Shown here: one piece after another, positions 1 to 5,494 of the stretch
Layout: the number at the start of each line of letters is the position of its first letter
Position numbering within the stretch: position 1 is the stretch's first letter
Source: JABDBK01 sp964453575
GTDB lineage: Bacteria; Pseudomonadota; Gammaproteobacteria; DSM-16500
Length of the DNA stretch: 7,557 bases
Assembly (NCBI GenBank): GCA_964453575.1
Contig: CAYVRW010000106.1
Span: 1-7,557, forward strand
Reading direction: 5' to 3'
Made by a program: the position numbers and the translations under genes
The notes under the pieces: model-generated
Databases searched by the model: none
Told to the model about the DNA's origin: nothing
What the model saw: only the letters and a program-made list of their open reading frames with translations

Positions 1-30
1 AAATTTCTCGTCATCTGGGCGTTAAAAATC
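1..30 (+). repeat. Right end of a foldback repeat element (copy C, cut by window edge)
   Basis: The stretch reads TCTCGTCATCTGGGCGTTAA followed by AAAATC. It aligns with the right arm of the two complete foldback elements at 2972-3151 and 3513-3712, which carry CATCTGAGCGCTAAAAA or CTCTGAGCGCTAAAAA there. The differences are A to G and C to T inside TCTGAGCGCT. It has the same orientation as the other two copies. The left arm and loop lie outside the window, so pairing cannot be tested, and the outer arm would continue rightward past position 30. The element sits downstream of the dapA/BamC-like operon, which fits the 3'-end placement of the other copies. The identification rests on one short match. 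Confidence 0.6.
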
Positions 31-144
31 GCATCTTGAAGTGTAATGGGTATAGTTTATAGACAAACAAGGATACTTATTTAGCAACCCTGTTTCTTCG
101 GATGAGTTTCAACTATTATTGAATAAAAAACATAAATGAATGTC

Positions 145-170
145 CTACCCCGCAGCTTGAGGGATGGGGT
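145..170. other. Weak GC-rich hairpin downstream of the BamC-like gene
   Basis: ACCCC (146-150 region) pairs with GGGGT (about 166-170) around a loop of roughly 14 nt, about 10 bp past the stop of the minus-strand operon. Reading the minus strand, an A/T-rich stretch with a run of six T lies about 15-20 nt beyond the stem. A weak or Rho-assisted terminator for the dapA operon is possible. The stem is only 5 bp and the T tract is displaced, so the call is tentative. Nothing else was found between 31 and 177: no reading frame and no other strong repeat. Confidence 0.3.
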
Positions 171-177
171 GAGTCCA

Positions 178-423
178 CTATAAATAAGGCGGCGCAAGGT
201 CTGGTCTCATCGCACTTCCAGAATACTGTTTTTCTGGCACAGGATATTTAGTGACCATAGTGGATGATGAAAGACCAGGGGGGATTTTTAAGGGAGGAAT
301 ACTTCTCGCTTTTAAATAATCGGTGTTGCGATTAATGATTACTCCGTTATTTCCATAAATATAAGAACAGCTAGTTAGTGTAAGTATCCATAAAACGGCT
401 GCTATTTTTTTTAGAATGTGCAT
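178..423 (-). CDS. Mini-BamC: short lipoprotein matching only the N-terminal segment of BamC
   Basis: This is an 81-residue predicted lipoprotein. It has a basic N-terminus, a hydrophobic stretch and a lipobox LTSC with the lipidated Cys at residue 19. Position +2 is Ser, so outer-membrane sorting is expected. The mature part has DYLKA (35-39), a proline-rich segment IPPLKIPPG (42-50), YPVP (60-63) and RPDLAPP (73-79). In order and spacing these resemble the flexible N-terminal region of E. coli BamC (YLEAAPLAELHAPAG, then YAIP, then DIRPPAQP), the part that binds BamD in the outer-membrane assembly complex. The two helix-grip domains of BamC (about 250 further residues) are absent, and no frame continues beyond the TAG stop. 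The position right after dapA is where bamC lies in many gammaproteobacteria. An AAAGG ribosome site lies 6 nt before the ATG, in a 14-bp gap after dapA. The BamC relationship is inferred from motifs and synteny. Confidence 0.75.
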   Translation of the reverse strand: MHILKKIAAVLWILTLTSCSYIYGNNGVIINRNTDYLKARSIPPLKIPPGLSSSTMVTKYPVPEKQYSGSAMRPDLAPPYL

Positions 424-437
424 AAATAACCTTTATT

Positions 438-1331
438 TTACATCATTGATTTTTCACGTAGATCCACTGTTTCATTAAGAACAGCTTTTAATTCGTCTCG
501 ATATTTTGAATCTAATGGTAATAAGGGCAAACGTATGCCATTAGGTATTAAACCCATTTCATATAATGCCCACTTAGTAGGGATAGGGTTGCTTTCGAGG
601 AATAATGCTTTGTGTAATGGCATCAGTTTGTCATTTAATTGGTTCGCTAACGTTTTATTACCAGCGAGAGCTGCTTGACAAAGTTCAACCATTTTTTGAG
701 GTGCTACATTGGCTGTCACAGAAATAACACCTTTTGCACCATTTAACATAAGTTCAGAGGCAGTTGGATCATCGCCACTGTAAACAATAAATTCTTTGCC
801 ACAACGTTGAATAATTTCTTTAGCTCGATCAATGTTACCTGTTGCTTCTTTAATGCCAACAATAGTATTAATTTTTGCTAATTGTTCAACAGTTTCAGGT
901 AAAATATCACACGCAGTACGACTTGGGACATTGTATAAAATAATAGGCAATGTTACTTTTTCAGCAATCATTTTATAATGTTCATAAAGACCTGCCTGAG
1001 TTGGCTTATTGTAATAAGGAGTTACAATTAATGCCGCATTTGCGCGGGATTTTCGCGCTATTTCAGTCAGTTCAATGGTGTGCTGCGTTGAATTACTGCC
1101 GGTACCCGCAATAATAGGAATTCGATTTGCTGCGTGAGTCACTACACTAGAAATAATATCTTGTTGTTCAGCCGGAGTGAGCGTGGAACCTTCACCCGTC
1201 GTGCCTGTGATAACGAGGGCGTCTGTTTTAGCGGCAATATGCCATTCAACGAGGTTTAATAAAGACTTTTTATCAATGCTACCATCGGGTTGCATAGGGG
1301 TTACTAGGGCTACCATGCTGCCATTAAACAT
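438..1331 (-). CDS. dapA: 4-hydroxy-tetrahydrodipicolinate synthase (DapA)
   Basis: This enzyme condenses pyruvate with aspartate semialdehyde, the first committed step toward diaminopimelate and lysine, in the cytoplasm. It has 297 residues, close to the 292 of E. coli, as one TIM barrel. The Schiff-base lysine is K161 in GIKEATG. The catalytic triad residues Y133 (IILYNVPSR), T44 (GTTGEG) and Y107 (TPYYNKP) are present, as is R138, which binds the incoming substrate. Numbering coincides with E. coli. At the lysine feedback site Y106 and N80 are kept, but H53, H56 and E84 of E. coli are P53, Q56 and H84, so inhibition by lysine may be weak (inference). GGAG stands 8 nt before the ATG, and the start gives the typical MFxGSMVALVTP beginning. 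It is first in an operon with the BamC-like gene and divergent from the ArnT-like gene. Confidence 0.97.
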   Translation of the reverse strand: MFNGSMVALVTPMQPDGSIDKKSLLNLVEWHIAAKTDALVITGTTGEGSTLTPAEQQDIISSVVTHAANRIPIIAGTGSNSTQHTIELTEIARKSRANAALIVTPYYNKPTQAGLYEHYKMIAEKVTLPIILYNVPSRTACDILPETVEQLAKINTIVGIKEATGNIDRAKEIIQRCGKEFIVYSGDDPTASELMLNGAKGVISVTANVAPQKMVELCQAALAGNKTLANQLNDKLMPLHKALFLESNPIPTKWALYEMGLIPNGIRLPLLPLDSKYRDELKAVLNETVDLREKSMM

Positions 1332-1367
1332 GTCATTTTCTCCAACTGACCGAATTTTATGTGCGTA

Positions 1368-1373
1368 ATCATA
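1368..1373 (-). promoter_or_regulatory. Candidate -10 box for the dapA operon
   Basis: Read on the minus strand the hexamer is TATGAT, about 37 bp upstream of the dapA ATG. No good -35 hexamer is seen 16-18 bp further upstream, only A-rich DNA. It is the best sigma-70-like element in the short gap. No lysine riboswitch fits in this gap, which is only 104 bp in total and shared with the opposite promoter. Confidence 0.4.
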
Positions 1374-1407
1374 CCTATATTAACTATTTTTTTCTACGTT
1401 ATTTCCG

Positions 1408-1413
1408 TATAAT
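1408..1413 (+). promoter_or_regulatory. Candidate -10 box for the ArnT-like gene
   Basis: A perfect TATAAT lies 22 bp before the ATG at 1436. The expected -35 zone (about 1385-1390) holds only T-rich sequence without a clear match. If used, the leader would be about 15 nt long and would include the G-rich ribosome-binding stretch GGGGGTAGGG (1425-1434), which almost touches the start codon. Confidence 0.5.
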
Positions 1414-1435
1414 TCCTCAACTTTGGGGGTAGGGC

Positions 1436-2995
1436 ATGCGTTTAAATCGATGGGCGGACAAGTTGTGGAATTCACAAGCAAAGTTTAGCTATTTGTTTAT
1501 AGCAGCTGTTTTATTATTATTTGGCATGTTAGGCAGTCGTGAACTGTGGACGCAAGAACATCGTTGGGCGGATATTGTCACTAATATGTTCTATTATCAT
1601 GATTTTTTACATCCTATCTTAGAAGATGATGAATATTATGATAAGCCTCTCCTGTCTTATTGGTTTATTGCGGCGGTTTCTTATGTAACAGGCCAATTAA
1701 ATACTTTAGTTTTGCGGATCCCGTGTGCTTTAAGCGGTTTATTAGCCATTTGGTCTTTATATCGTTTAGGATCTTTTCTGGGCGGTAAGCGCTTGGGCAT
1801 GCTTGCTGCATGGATGATGTTAACGACTTTTTATTTTGTATTTTGGGCACGTACTTGCAGTGCTGATATGTTAAATCTGGCAGGTTCGTTGTTTGCAGTG
1901 ACTTGGTATGTTGAACAAAGAAATCAAAATAGTTTGTGGAATTATACGATTTTCTTTTTGATTGTTTATATAACGGCTTCTTGTAAGGGGTTGGTGGGGC
2001 CTGTCGTAACGTTTTTAGTGATACTTCCTGATGTGGTTCAAAAGAATCATTGGAAGCAACATCTCAATATACGTCTTTTTATCGCCATGGTTCCTGCCAT
2101 GATTGTTTACGTTTTACCATTTTGGCTGTCAGTGCACTATAGTCTTGATGATTATAATCAAAATGGTTTATACCAAGTGTATCGTGAAAATATTATGCGA
2201 TATTTTCATCCTTTTGATCATAAGGGGCCTATTTATACTTATTTTCTTTATTTGCCCATTTATCTTTTTCCATGGGTTTTTTTCTTTATTCCTGCATTAG
2301 TTGCATTACGACAACGATGGAAATTGTTACCTTACCATACGAAATGGATGGTATGGGCAACACTGGGCGTTTTTATTTTTTTCACTCTAAGTGGTTCAAG
2401 ACGTAGTTATTATATTTTGCCATTGATTCCTTATGCTATTTTATTGACAGCGGAATGGATTTTGTCGGGGCCGAATTCGGTGCAAAAACGTAATATCTGG
2501 GCGGGACATACGGCCATTATTTCTATGATGACGCTTGTTTTGGCTTTTTTAGCGCTTCAACCTTTATATTATTCACATGGTGGAATAAAATCGTTTGATG
2601 CGATGGTGAAGAAAGAGGCCAATAAAATTAAGCCTTGGGATGATTGGAAAATTGTTTTGTTGGATGCAGAAACCAAGCTGACTTTTTATATGAAATTATC
2701 ACCCGAATTACAGAATTTTGATACGAATGATGAACAAGAGAGAGAAGATAAAGATAGCAGTATTAAAAACCATGAAATCATCACACGTGAAAGTTTAATG
2801 AAAACGTGGCCAATATTAAGACAGCAACCTAAAGATACTATTCTGATCACACGTCAAATCTATGTGCCATTGATAGCAGAGATGTTAAAAGATTATGTCG
2901 TAGTAGAAGCGGATCCTACTTATCTCGAAGAGATGTTTCATGTACCCAACTTAAAAAAACCTGTGGCATTCATACCTCTCACTCATGATATTTAG
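1436..2995 (+). CDS. ArnT/PMT-type membrane glycosyltransferase (GT83-like)
   Basis: This is a polytopic inner-membrane protein of 519 residues that probably moves a sugar from a polyprenyl-phosphate donor onto lipid A, another glycolipid or a protein on the periplasmic side. Multiple hydrophobic segments cover residues 18-375, and a soluble C-terminal part follows (about 385-519). Landmarks align with E. coli ArnT: ELWTQEHRWADI (36-47) with the DExRYAEI loop, YYDKPLLSYW (67-76) with YFEKP, D144 with the conserved third-loop Asp, CKG (183-185) with TKG, FPW (278-280), and SRRSYYILPL (321-330) with GKLPTYILS. The Asp of the DExRY motif is Gln here (Q40), while E41 and R43 remain. Exact substrate is not predictable, so no symbol is given. 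The ATG follows a G-rich stretch. The last seven codons and the stop lie inside the outer arm of a foldback element. Confidence 0.85.
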   Translation: MRLNRWADKLWNSQAKFSYLFIAAVLLLFGMLGSRELWTQEHRWADIVTNMFYYHDFLHPILEDDEYYDKPLLSYWFIAAVSYVTGQLNTLVLRIPCALSGLLAIWSLYRLGSFLGGKRLGMLAAWMMLTTFYFVFWARTCSADMLNLAGSLFAVTWYVEQRNQNSLWNYTIFFLIVYITASCKGLVGPVVTFLVILPDVVQKNHWKQHLNIRLFIAMVPAMIVYVLPFWLSVHYSLDDYNQNGLYQVYRENIMRYFHPFDHKGPIYTYFLYLPIYLFPWVFFFIPALVALRQRWKLLPYHTKWMVWATLGVFIFFTLSGSRRSYYILPLIPYAILLTAEWILSGPNSVQKRNIWAGHTAIISMMTLVLAFLALQPLYYSHGGIKSFDAMVKKEANKIKPWDDWKIVLLDAETKLTFYMKLSPELQNFDTNDEQEREDKDSSIKNHEIITRESLMKTWPILRQQPKDTILITRQIYVPLIAEMLKDYVVVEADPTYLEEMFHVPNLKKPVAFIPLTHDI

Positions 2996-3151
2996 GTTTT
3001 TTAGCATCTCATCTGGCATCGACCTTGAAACGTTCTTCGGTCGAAAAATTTCGATGTAGAAACAGCTACACCTGCAATTTTTCTTCCTCAGAACGTTCCA
3101 ATCTCTTGCCATCTGAGCGCTAAAAAATCTAAATACCATGATGAGAGGTAT
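2972..3151. repeat. Foldback repeat element, copy A (about 180-bp imperfect palindrome)
   Basis: The arms run from 2972 to 3059 and from 3066 to 3151 around the loop AAACAG (3060-3065). The outer arm 2972-3005 pairs with 3119-3151, with one bulge, one mismatch and one G-T pair. Inside it come TGGCA/TGCCA, then ACGTTC (3030-3035) with GAACGT (3091-3096), GAAAAATT (3043-3050) with AATTTTTC (3076-3083), and TGTAG/CTACA at the tip. The core (3003-3121) is shared with copy B at 3513-3712. Over the first 33 bases of the left core 26 are identical without gaps, and TCTGAGCGCTAAAAA on the right is identical. The outer arms are not shared between copies. The left outer arm carries codons 513-519 and the stop of the ArnT-like gene. 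It fills most of the 252-bp gap to the ZapB-like gene. Confidence 0.9.
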
Positions 3152-3176
3152 ATTCCAAAAAAACTCGGTTAATATG

Positions 3177-3205
3177 TTGTTAAGTAACTCATTATTATGT
3201 AACAT
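3177..3205 (+). promoter_or_regulatory. Candidate promoter of the ZapB-like gene
   Basis: TTGTTA (3177-3182) and TAACAT (3200-3205) are separated by 17 bp, giving a leader of about 36 nt. It starts just after the end of foldback copy A, so the small gene probably has its own transcript. A second TTGACT at 3212-3217 lacks a -10 box at proper spacing. The ribosome site AGGAG (3238-3242) lies 5 nt before the ATG. Confidence 0.45.
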
Positions 3206-3247
3206 TTTCTTTTGACTTTTACCTAATGGAATAGAATAGGAGCGATA

Positions 3248-3493
3248 ATGACTGATAATTTTTTACAAAAACTTGAAGAAAAAGTAATGGCGTTACTGAC
3301 AGAATTGGAAGGTTTACGCAAAGAAATAAATCATTTGAGACACGAAAATGCTAATCTTAAAGCTGAAAAAGTGAATCATTCGAAAAAATTGCAAAGTTTA
3401 GTTTCATTGTTAGATTCTTTAGAAGCAGAGTCTGCGAATTACAGCAACGAATTACGAGTTGTTGGTTCGGAAGAGGAAGTTGCAAACGCGTGA
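3248..3493 (+). CDS. Small ZapB-like coiled-coil protein (TIGR02449 type)
   Basis: This 81-residue, charged, cytoplasmic protein is predicted to be almost wholly coiled coil from about residue 4 to 65. It has no signal peptide or membrane segment. The start FLQKLEEKVMALLTELEGL followed by KEINHLRHEN resembles E. coli ZapB (FEKLEAKVQQAID..., also 81 residues) and the TIGR02449 proteins that usually precede zapA. Both families are associated with FtsZ-ring assembly, so a divisome role is plausible but not shown here. A strong AGGAG ribosome site 5 nt before the ATG fixes the start. The usual neighbours zapA and the 6S RNA gene are not seen: the next gene is convergent xseA, separated by foldback copy B. 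The last residues (GSEEEVANA) look like a disordered tail. Confidence 0.75.
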   Translation: MTDNFLQKLEEKVMALLTELEGLRKEINHLRHENANLKAEKVNHSKKLQSLVSLLDSLEAESANYSNELRVVGSEEEVANA

Positions 3494-3512
3494 TTCTCGC
3501 TGAAATGACAAG

Positions 3513-3712
3513 TTAACAGAGTTGTTACGTTATACTTAGTGCGGGCATATTTTAAGGTTTTGAGCATCTCATATGCCGCCCATCTTGAATCGTTCAAAAC
3601 ACTTACATATGAATAACTATGCGCGTGTTTCGAACGATTCAATCTGGACTGCCTCTGAGCGCTAAAAACCTCAAAATATGCCCGCGCTAAGTATATTTCA
3701 CAGCTCTGTTAA
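3513..3712. repeat. Foldback repeat element, copy B (about 200-bp imperfect palindrome)
   Basis: The left outer arm 3513-3565 pairs with 3661-3712 nearly throughout. It includes an uninterrupted GCGGGCATATTTT block and a TATACTTAG block. The inner arm has TTGAATCGTTC (3585-3595) with GAACGATTCAA (3632-3642), then AAACAC/GTGTTT and a CATA/TATG tip around the loop 3610-3617. The core from 3563 to 3663 matches copy A in sequence and orientation. At 3590/3637 the pair is T-A where copy A has A-T (3030/3096), a compensatory change. The outer arms differ from those of copy A. The element fills the gap between the convergent ZapB-like gene and xseA. Its right end covers the xseA stop codon and the last base of the final His codon. 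Confidence 0.92.
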
Positions 3713-3722
3713 TGCATTTTTT
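3661..3722 (+). terminator. Terminator-like end of foldback copy B for the ZapB-like transcript
   Basis: After the right arm of the large hairpin ends at 3712, the plus strand continues with four bases and then six T (3717-3722). A transcript of the ZapB-like gene would therefore form a very stable hairpin followed by a U tract. On the other strand no T tract follows the hairpin, so it looks one-directional as an intrinsic terminator, although the RNA fold could also protect or trim the xseA 3' end. The stem is far longer than in ordinary terminators, so this may be a side effect of the repeat. Confidence 0.45.
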
Positions 3723-5058
3723 CTACCTTACATTGCAAAGACCCTTCTGATAATTGCACATTAATTTTTTCACCCATCGTTACTTGGCGTGATGTGAGGA
3801 TGATTTCACTCTCCAGTGTTGTGGCTATCGCAAAACCACGTTGTAATGTTGCAAGTGGGCTTAATGCATCAATTTTAGTCACCAGTTGGGCAAAACGATG
3901 TTGTAAATCCTTCAATAATTTTTCTATTAGAATAATCAATTGATGATTGGCTATGGTTAAATAATGATGTTGTTCGCGGATGATATGGATAGGAGTAGAG
4001 GTAAGAAATTTATTTTTAATGTTCGTAATTTGAACATTTTGAGTATTGATTTTATGAATAATTAATCTCACCAACATAGCTTCACAATAATCTAATCGTT
4101 GGGATTGTTGAATTAAACGATGTTTGGGATGCTGAGCTTGTAAGTGCTTGGTTATCCAACTTAAATGTTGTTTGGATTGATGGAAGGTTTGTGACATACC
4201 ACGCAATAATTGCTTTTTCGCCTGTAAAAGAGCATTTATTAATGTTCGACTATCGGGTACTAAGAGTTCGGCGGCTGCAGAAGGTGTGGGTGCCCGTACA
4301 TCGGCAACAAAATCAGCAATGGTAAAATCAATTTCATGCCCAATGCCACTGATGATAGGAATTTTACTTGTAAAAATAGCGCGTGCAACCATTTCTTCAT
4401 TAAAAGGCCATAAGTCTTCTATCGAACCGCCGCCTCTCGCTAACATTAAAACATCGCATTCATTGCGCTCATTCGCTATTCTCAAAGCTTCAACAATATT
4501 AGCAGCTGCGGACTCTCCTTGAACCAAAGTAGGGTATATGATAATCGGCGAACAACAGAAACGTCTTTTTAAAACATGTAAAATATCACGAATAGCTGCC
4601 CCTGTTGGAGAAGTAATAATACCTATACATGTTGGAAATGATGGCAACGGTTTTTTATAGTGTGTTTCAAATAGACCTTCTTGGGCTAATTTATTTTTTA
4701 AAACTTCAAAAGCTTTTTGTAATTTACCAATACCTGCTTCTTCCATGCTTTCTATTATTAACTGAAAATCACCGCGACCTTCATATAATGTGATTCTTGC
4801 TTTTACCAGCACATGCATGCCATCTTTGGGGGTGAAATGAATGCGGCGATTTTGTAATTTGAACATCACACCACGCACTTGGGAGATTTCATCTTTCAAC
4901 GAAAAATACCAATGTCCTGAGGGAGGTTTTACAAAATTTGAAATTTCACCCTCGACCCAAATCAGTGGAAATGAGGTTTCTAATAAACAACGAACCTCAC
5001 GATTGAGACGTGATATCGTAAAGATTTCTTCGGAATGGCTAATATCAATAATAGACAT
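3709..5058 (-). CDS. xseA: Exonuclease VII large subunit (XseA)
   Basis: This is the catalytic subunit of the ATP-independent exonuclease that degrades single-stranded DNA from both ends in mismatch repair and recombination. It works with several copies of XseB, which is not in this window. At 449 residues it is near the 456 of E. coli. An OB-fold DNA-binding domain covers about 12-105 (WVEGEISNF, GHWYFSLKD), and the catalytic domain runs from about 125. Residues D158 (RDIL), R208 (LARGGGSIEDLWPFN), H241 and D244 (GIGHEIDF) match E. coli D155, R205, H238 and D241 by a constant offset. A long helical region (about 270-395) and the conserved PLATLQRGFAI (401-411) follow. It starts 2 bp after the upstream coiled-coil gene and no clear ribosome site precedes it, suggesting translational coupling. 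The stop codon lies in foldback copy B. Confidence 0.97.
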   Translation of the reverse strand: MSIIDISHSEEIFTISRLNREVRCLLETSFPLIWVEGEISNFVKPPSGHWYFSLKDEISQVRGVMFKLQNRRIHFTPKDGMHVLVKARITLYEGRGDFQLIIESMEEAGIGKLQKAFEVLKNKLAQEGLFETHYKKPLPSFPTCIGIITSPTGAAIRDILHVLKRRFCCSPIIIYPTLVQGESAAANIVEALRIANERNECDVLMLARGGGSIEDLWPFNEEMVARAIFTSKIPIISGIGHEIDFTIADFVADVRAPTPSAAAELLVPDSRTLINALLQAKKQLLRGMSQTFHQSKQHLSWITKHLQAQHPKHRLIQQSQRLDYCEAMLVRLIIHKINTQNVQITNIKNKFLTSTPIHIIREQHHYLTIANHQLIILIEKLLKDLQHRFAQLVTKIDALSPLATLQRGFAIATTLESEIILTSRQVTMGEKINVQLSEGSLQCKVEKMH

Positions 5059-5060
5059 AG

Positions 5061-5408
5061 TTAATGAGTTTTACTTGCAACTTCTTGGAGTTGTTTTTGC
5101 AAAGTTTGTATTTGTGCTTGGACATTATCATTCAATTGTTTAATCTGAGCTTGCACGGTGGCTAAATTGTTAGCGCTTTCTTGTTGAACTTTTAATATTT
5201 GTTTATGAAGCTCATCGGCTTGATCTGCGGTATTTTTCGAAACTTTCTTCTGCATCGTTTGCATTTGCTCAAAGGCATTTTTTTGTACTTGCTGTATTTG
5301 CTGCTGAATTTGGTTAAGCTGGGCAGAGACATCAGGATCGGCGGCATAAGTATAGGTCATTAAACTTAATAGAATATAAAACGAAAAAAGTCGATGCAGT
5401 GATTTCAT
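5061..5408 (-). CDS. Exported glutamine-rich coiled-coil protein, function unknown
   Basis: This 115-residue protein has a signal peptide with K2, H5 and R6, a hydrophobic core (7-17) and likely cleavage after TYA (residue 22), so it should be periplasmic. There is no lipobox Cys and in fact no Cys at all. The mature part (about 93 residues) is a continuous predicted coiled coil from about 27 to 112 with 24 Gln. An 11-residue repeat is visible, VQAQIKQLNDN (85-95) then VQAQIQTLQKQ (96-106), typical of hendecad coils. The family was not recognised. An AAGG ribosome site lies about 10 nt before the ATG. It is the first gene of a two-gene operon with xseA, 2 bp apart, and divergent from guaB. 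An envelope spacer or chaperone-like role would be a guess. The link with a cytoplasmic nuclease may be only transcriptional. Confidence 0.8.
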   Translation of the reverse strand: MKSLHRLFSFYILLSLMTYTYAADPDVSAQLNQIQQQIQQVQKNAFEQMQTMQKKVSKNTADQADELHKQILKVQQESANNLATVQAQIKQLNDNVQAQIQTLQKQLQEVASKTH

Positions 5409-5436
5409 GATAATAATTCCTTGTTAAGTTTCCGCT

Positions 5437-5494
5437 ATGATACTTCATTATTTTAGAGACAAAGCAGATTTATGCAATTTATACTAAGTATCAT
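5437..5494. promoter_or_regulatory. 9-bp inverted repeat flanking the start of the xseA-operon transcript
   Basis: ATGATACTT (5437-5445) and its exact complement AAGTATCAT (5486-5494) are 40 bp apart. The right copy lies in the spacer of the minus-strand promoter and overlaps the 11-bp palindrome ATACTAAGTAT (5481-5491). The left copy lies in the untranslated leader. This arrangement could be two operator half-sites or an RNA stem; no regulator is identified. Confidence 0.4.

Noticed and set aside
130..177. End of an IS200/IS605-like element
   Set aside because: The CCCC...GGGG hairpin resembles subterminal hairpins of such elements, but there is no transposase, no second end and only a 5-bp stem.
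1332..1435. Lysine riboswitch upstream of dapA
   Set aside because: The gap is 104 bp and is shared with the divergent promoter, which is too short for an L-box, and no conserved L-box helices were seen.
2951..3205. 84-codon minus-strand reading frame across foldback copy A
   Set aside because: It runs through the palindrome and the end of the ArnT-like gene, has no ribosome site and no recognisable domain. It is a by-product of the repeat.
3439..3642. 67-codon minus-strand reading frame across copy B
   Set aside because: It overlaps the ZapB-like gene end and one arm of the hairpin, with no ribosome site or family likeness.
3494..3708. 6S RNA gene downstream of the ZapB-like gene
   Set aside because: A long rod-like hairpin in the expected neighbourhood is suggestive, but the sequence is a member of the repeat family also found at 2972-3151, it lacks the large central bubble of 6S RNA, and zapA is missing.
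3513..3712. Integron attC site
   Set aside because: Long imperfect palindromes with unpaired bases recall attC, and the ends of copy B contain GTTAA. However, copy A lacks GTTRRRY/RYYYAAC-type ends, the outer arms are not conserved, and no integrase or cassette array is present.
4286..4522. 78-codon plus-strand reading frame inside xseA
   Set aside because: It is antisense to the catalytic core of XseA, whose residues are all conserved in the other frame; it is a shadow.
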